From: Gloeobacter violaceus PCC 7421
GTDB taxonomy: Bacteria > Cyanobacteriota > Cyanobacteriia > Gloeobacterales > Gloeobacteraceae
Assembly: GCF_000011385.1 (NCBI RefSeq)
Contig: NC_005125.1
Coordinates: forward strand, 248,001 to 312,000
Direction: 5' to 3'
DNA length: 64,000 nt
The notes beneath the pieces were generated by a model that was given only the letters and a program-made list of their open reading frames with translations, did not search any database and was not told where the DNA came from. Below, piece after piece: positions 61,386-64,000 of this stretch (position 1 is the first letter of the stretch; every line of letters begins with the position of its first letter). A program made the position numbers and the translations under genes.

Positions 61386-61877
61386 GTGAATCTGCCCAAC
61401 TGGATCACCTTCAGCCGCCTTTTGGCCGTTCCGGCTTTGTTGGTGATTTTGGCACCCGTGCCGGGGCCGGGGCAACGCATCGCCGCGGCAGTGATCTTTG
61501 CCTTGGCGGCTGCCACCGACTGGCTCGACGGCTATCTGGCCCGCCGGTTGGGTCAGGTGACTGAGCTGGGCAAATTTCTCGACCCGCTGGTGGACAAGCT
61601 GCTGGTGCTGGCTCCGATGCTGATGCTGGTGGAATTGGGCCAACTGCCCGGTTGGGGGGTGTTTTTGATCCTGGCGCGGGAGTTGGCGGTGGCGGGCTGG
61701 CGGGTGGGCCAGAGCAAAATCAGCGGTGCCAACAACTGGGGCAAGGCCAAGACCGTCGTGCAGATCCTGGCGGTGATCTTTTTGATCATGCTGTGGCCGG
61801 GGGGCGAGGTGCTCTTTTGGGCAGCGGTGGCTCTGACCCTTATCTCCGGCGGGATCTACCTCTGGCCGCGCCGATAG
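61386..61877 (+). CDS. pgsA: CDP-diacylglycerol-glycerol-3-phosphate 3-phosphatidyltransferase
   Basis: From the GTG at 61386 the product is 163 aa (MNLPNWITFSRLLAVPALLVI). It has the CDP-alcohol phosphotransferase motif in DWLDGYLARRLGQVTELGKF followed by LDPLVDK (DGxxAR with downstream Gx3Dx3D) and about five membrane segments. It makes phosphatidylglycerol phosphate, the precursor of phosphatidylglycerol, an essential lipid of photosystems. The usual N-terminal NLPNxxTxxR is intact, so GTG is favoured. Confidence 0.95.
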   Translation: MNLPNWITFSRLLAVPALLVILAPVPGPGQRIAAAVIFALAAATDWLDGYLARRLGQVTELGKFLDPLVDKLLVLAPMLMLVELGQLPGWGVFLILARELAVAGWRVGQSKISGANNWGKAKTVVQILAVIFLIMLWPGGEVLFWAAVALTLISGGIYLWPRR

Positions 61878-61881
61878 GGCA

Positions 61882-64000
61882 CTACCACCCAAAGTTATAG
61901 GCGACATTGAGCGTGGCGCCTCGGGCGGCAAAGTTGTTGCGGTCGTTAAATCCGGACAGGTACTGGGAGTAGACCGGCGAGTACTGGTTGTTGAGCAGGT
62001 TGCGTACACCGACTTCGAGCGTCCCGGCCCCCATCTGGATGCTGCTGAGGTAGTCGACCGTCGCGTAGCTGCCCACGGGCGCCTGCTCGACACGAAAGCC
62101 CGTGGGCAGAATGGCGTTGTAAGCCACGTCGCGGTAGCCGGAGAAGAGCACCTGCAGACGGTTGCGCCAGCCCGGCGCCGTCTGATTCTCGAGGTAGAAG
62201 GTCGCCTTGAGCGGGTTGACGCTGTAGGAATTCAAAGGGTAGTAGTCGCCGGTGTTGAACGGATCTTGCTCGCCCTGCACCCAGGCGGCGGTCGTGCCCA
62301 GGGTCCAACCGGGGCCAGGCTGGGCGTAGAGGGTCGCCTCCAGCCCATAGGTGCGCTGGGGCGAGCGCACGCTCTGAAATTGGGTGGGGCTTACCTGCAC
62401 AAAGCCGACATCGAGGGACGAAAACGTGTAGTAGGCCGAAAGCGACGACTGGATCGATCGCCAGCGGCCGCGCACTCCGAGCTCGTAGCTGTCGACCAGC
62501 TTCGGCTGGAGCGCAGTGAGCGAATTGGAAACCGCAAAACCCGACGAGGCATTGGTGAGGGGGTTGGCGAAGACGGGCAGCGAAAAGCCCTGGCCGAAGT
62601 TGGCAAACAAGCTGATCTCGTTGCTTGGTTTGTAGACAACTCCAAGGTTGAAGACGGTGGAGTTGAAGTTGAGGCTTCCTCCCGTAACCGATTGGCCCGT
62701 ATTGGAGGCGACGAAGTCACCAACGCTAAAGCTGACGTTTTCGTAGCGCAGGCCGCCATTGATGATCCATTGATCGCTGATGTTCCAGTTGGCCTGCAAA
62801 AAGCCCGCGATGTTGGTGAGGGTATAGGCCGGGTTGAAGAGGAAATTTCCCGACCGGCGCTGGATAAAGCCGCCGCTTTCGTCATAAATTTTGGGATCGA
62901 ACGTCTCCAGCTGCCAGGCTTCGACCGGGTCGTTCTTGAAATCGCTGCCCCACAGCAGCTTGAAGTTGTCGGAAAAAGGCGTTTCCACCTGCACCCGGGC
63001 GGTGGTGATGTACTCGCCCCACACACCGCGGTTGATCGAATCGAACGGACCGCCGCTGCCGTCGGCGGTAAAGCGGCTATCGTTCACGGTCGTCAGCTCA
63101 AAAGAGTTGCGGTGGGAGGCTTGGGCAAGCAGCTTGCTTCCCCCCAGAAACTTGTTGTGGTTGTACTCCAGGGCCAACTGCAAATTGCGCTTGGTGGGTT
63201 GTGGGCTGTAGGGGCTGTTTTGGATTTGGATTCGGCCATTTTTGGCGCCGGCAAACTGCAAGCCGCCGCTGGTGGTGACGGCCGGATCGCTGATGCTGTT
63301 AGGGTCGGTCAGATCGTTGGCATACCCGGCGGTGAACTGCAGCCGCTGGTCCGCCCCCAGATCGAGGCCAAACTTGCCGTAGAGGTTGTAGGTGTTGGTG
63401 TTGCCCAGGGTCCCGAACCATTCGTTGGGAATCTGAGCGCCCCGCGCGTCGTAGACGCTGCCCAACCCGGTGTAGCTGGCGGTAATTGCGTAGTCGAAAG
63501 CCCCCGCTTTGCCCGAGGCAAACTGCTCGAACAGGTAACCGGGACCGCCGCTCAGGTTGCTGAGGCCCAGGTTGAAGCCGATGCGGGTCTTGGCCTGGGG
63601 AGTCTCGGTGCCCCTGCGCGTCAGGATGTTGATCGTACCGCCGGTGGCTCCGTCACCGTAGAGGGCCGAGGGACCGCCCACCGCCTCGATCTGTTCGATC
63701 GACACCGGCACGATGAAGCGCAACTGGTTGCTGTAGGCGTAGTTGCCCGTTTGGGGAATGCCGTCGATGAGCGTCTGTACGTCGCGGCCCCGGTAAGTGC
63801 CCCGGGCGGGGCCGTCGGAGGGCGCACTGTAGCCCGGTACGGTGAATCCCAAAATATCCCCGAGATTGGTAGTCAGCAGCGACTGCTGCTCGACTTGCCG
63901 GCGGCTGACCACCGTCACCGTGCGCGGCACGTCCTGGACGCGCTCGCGGGTGCGGGTGGCGGTGACCACCGTCTCGTCGAGCAAATCGCCCACTTCGCCA
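61882..64000 (-). CDS. TonB-dependent outer-membrane receptor, partial at right edge
   Basis: About 706 residues are seen; the frame continues past the right edge, where the signal peptide should lie. The visible part starts GEVGDLLDETVVTATRTRERV, then the plug (VPRTVTVVSRRQVEQQ, RGRDVQTLIDGIPQ, IEQIEAVGGPSALYGDGATGGTINILTRRG). The barrel ends in FNDRNNFAARGATLNVAYNFGW, with a C-terminal aromatic. Siderophore-type receptors have this style, but the ligand is unknown. It ends four bases after the convergent pgsA stop. It is not closely related to the receptor at 43854. Confidence 0.9.
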   Translation of the reverse strand, partial: GEVGDLLDETVVTATRTRERVQDVPRTVTVVSRRQVEQQSLLTTNLGDILGFTVPGYSAPSDGPARGTYRGRDVQTLIDGIPQTGNYAYSNQLRFIVPVSIEQIEAVGGPSALYGDGATGGTINILTRRGTETPQAKTRIGFNLGLSNLSGGPGYLFEQFASGKAGAFDYAITASYTGLGSVYDARGAQIPNEWFGTLGNTNTYNLYGKFGLDLGADQRLQFTAGYANDLTDPNSISDPAVTTSGGLQFAGAKNGRIQIQNSPYSPQPTKRNLQLALEYNHNKFLGGSKLLAQASHRNSFELTTVNDSRFTADGSGGPFDSINRGVWGEYITTARVQVETPFSDNFKLLWGSDFKNDPVEAWQLETFDPKIYDESGGFIQRRSGNFLFNPAYTLTNIAGFLQANWNISDQWIINGGLRYENVSFSVGDFVASNTGQSVTGGSLNFNSTVFNLGVVYKPSNEISLFANFGQGFSLPVFANPLTNASSGFAVSNSLTALQPKLVDSYELGVRGRWRSIQSSLSAYYTFSSLDVGFVQVSPTQFQSVRSPQRTYGLEATLYAQPGPGWTLGTTAAWVQGEQDPFNTGDYYPLNSYSVNPLKATFYLENQTAPGWRNRLQVLFSGYRDVAYNAILPTGFRVEQAPVGSYATVDYLSSIQMGAGTLEVGVRNLLNNQYSPVYSQYLSGFNDRNNFAARGATLNVAYNFGW

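Overview
The window is GC-rich bacterial DNA, very probably from a cyanobacterium and most likely a deep-branching Gloeobacter-type lineage (inference, no search was run). Diagnostic genes are a PII protein with the cyanobacterial Ser49 T-loop, homologues of the photosynthesis-linked proteins Crr7 and Ycf37, a homogentisate phytyltransferase-like UbiA enzyme, and separate genes for the two halves of the orange carotenoid protein (OCP). Genes are dense on both strands. Housekeeping genes include gcvP, ftsY, glnB, recN, frr, ddl, ftsZ, ftsQ and pgsA.

Layout. 0-12 kb: a partial AAA ATPase, a secreted M24-type peptidase homologue, a NarL-type regulator, a YflT-like stress protein, gcvP, an AbrB/PIN toxin-antitoxin pair with a palindromic operator, a secreted peptidase-S74 protein with YadA-like repeats, and an FtsY with a very long proline-rich N-terminus. 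11.8-13.7 kb: two inverted copies of a 200-bp repeat flank a decayed iron-uptake porin and a small secreted protein. 13.7-24 kb: HAD phosphatase, BioD/DRTGG protein, glnB, then a minus-strand cluster of two helical carotenoid proteins (HCP) and one OCP C-terminal-domain homologue (CTDH), then a TPR protein and an RND pump. 24-33 kb: an XRE-ImmA/PIN module, an MFS exporter, recN, and a gene-poor stretch of about 1.3-1.7 kb. 33-42 kb: a regulator with a degenerate receiver, an S9 peptidase and two tandem giant YncE/alkaline-phosphatase-like proteins. 42-44 kb: a dead IS1-type element and a Phd/PIN pair. 44-50 kb: a TonB-dependent receptor apparently co-transcribed with its own two-component system, then the ycf37-crr7-hpt group. 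50-54 kb: frr and a CbiM-PDGLE-CbiQ-CbiO cobalt/nickel importer. 54-64 kb: SDR, PfpI-like hydratase, GAF-LuxR regulator, acetyltransferase, the ftsQ-ftsZ-ddl cell-division and wall group, a PilP/GspC-like protein, pgsA and a partial TonB-dependent receptor.

The most interesting system is the HCP-HCP-CTDH cluster at 17.0-18.9 kb. It encodes both halves of a modular photoprotective carotenoid switch. One HCP lacks the arginine equivalent to OCP Arg155, and a perfect 12-bp hairpin lies immediately before the CTDH start codon. Other notable points are three different PIN toxin-antitoxin modules, a TonB receptor joined to a sensor kinase, a family of TCAGGTGTC-type hairpins between genes, and repeated Trp motifs in the FtsY extension. 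Starts, motifs and repeats were read by eye; family names come from recognised motifs, not database searches.
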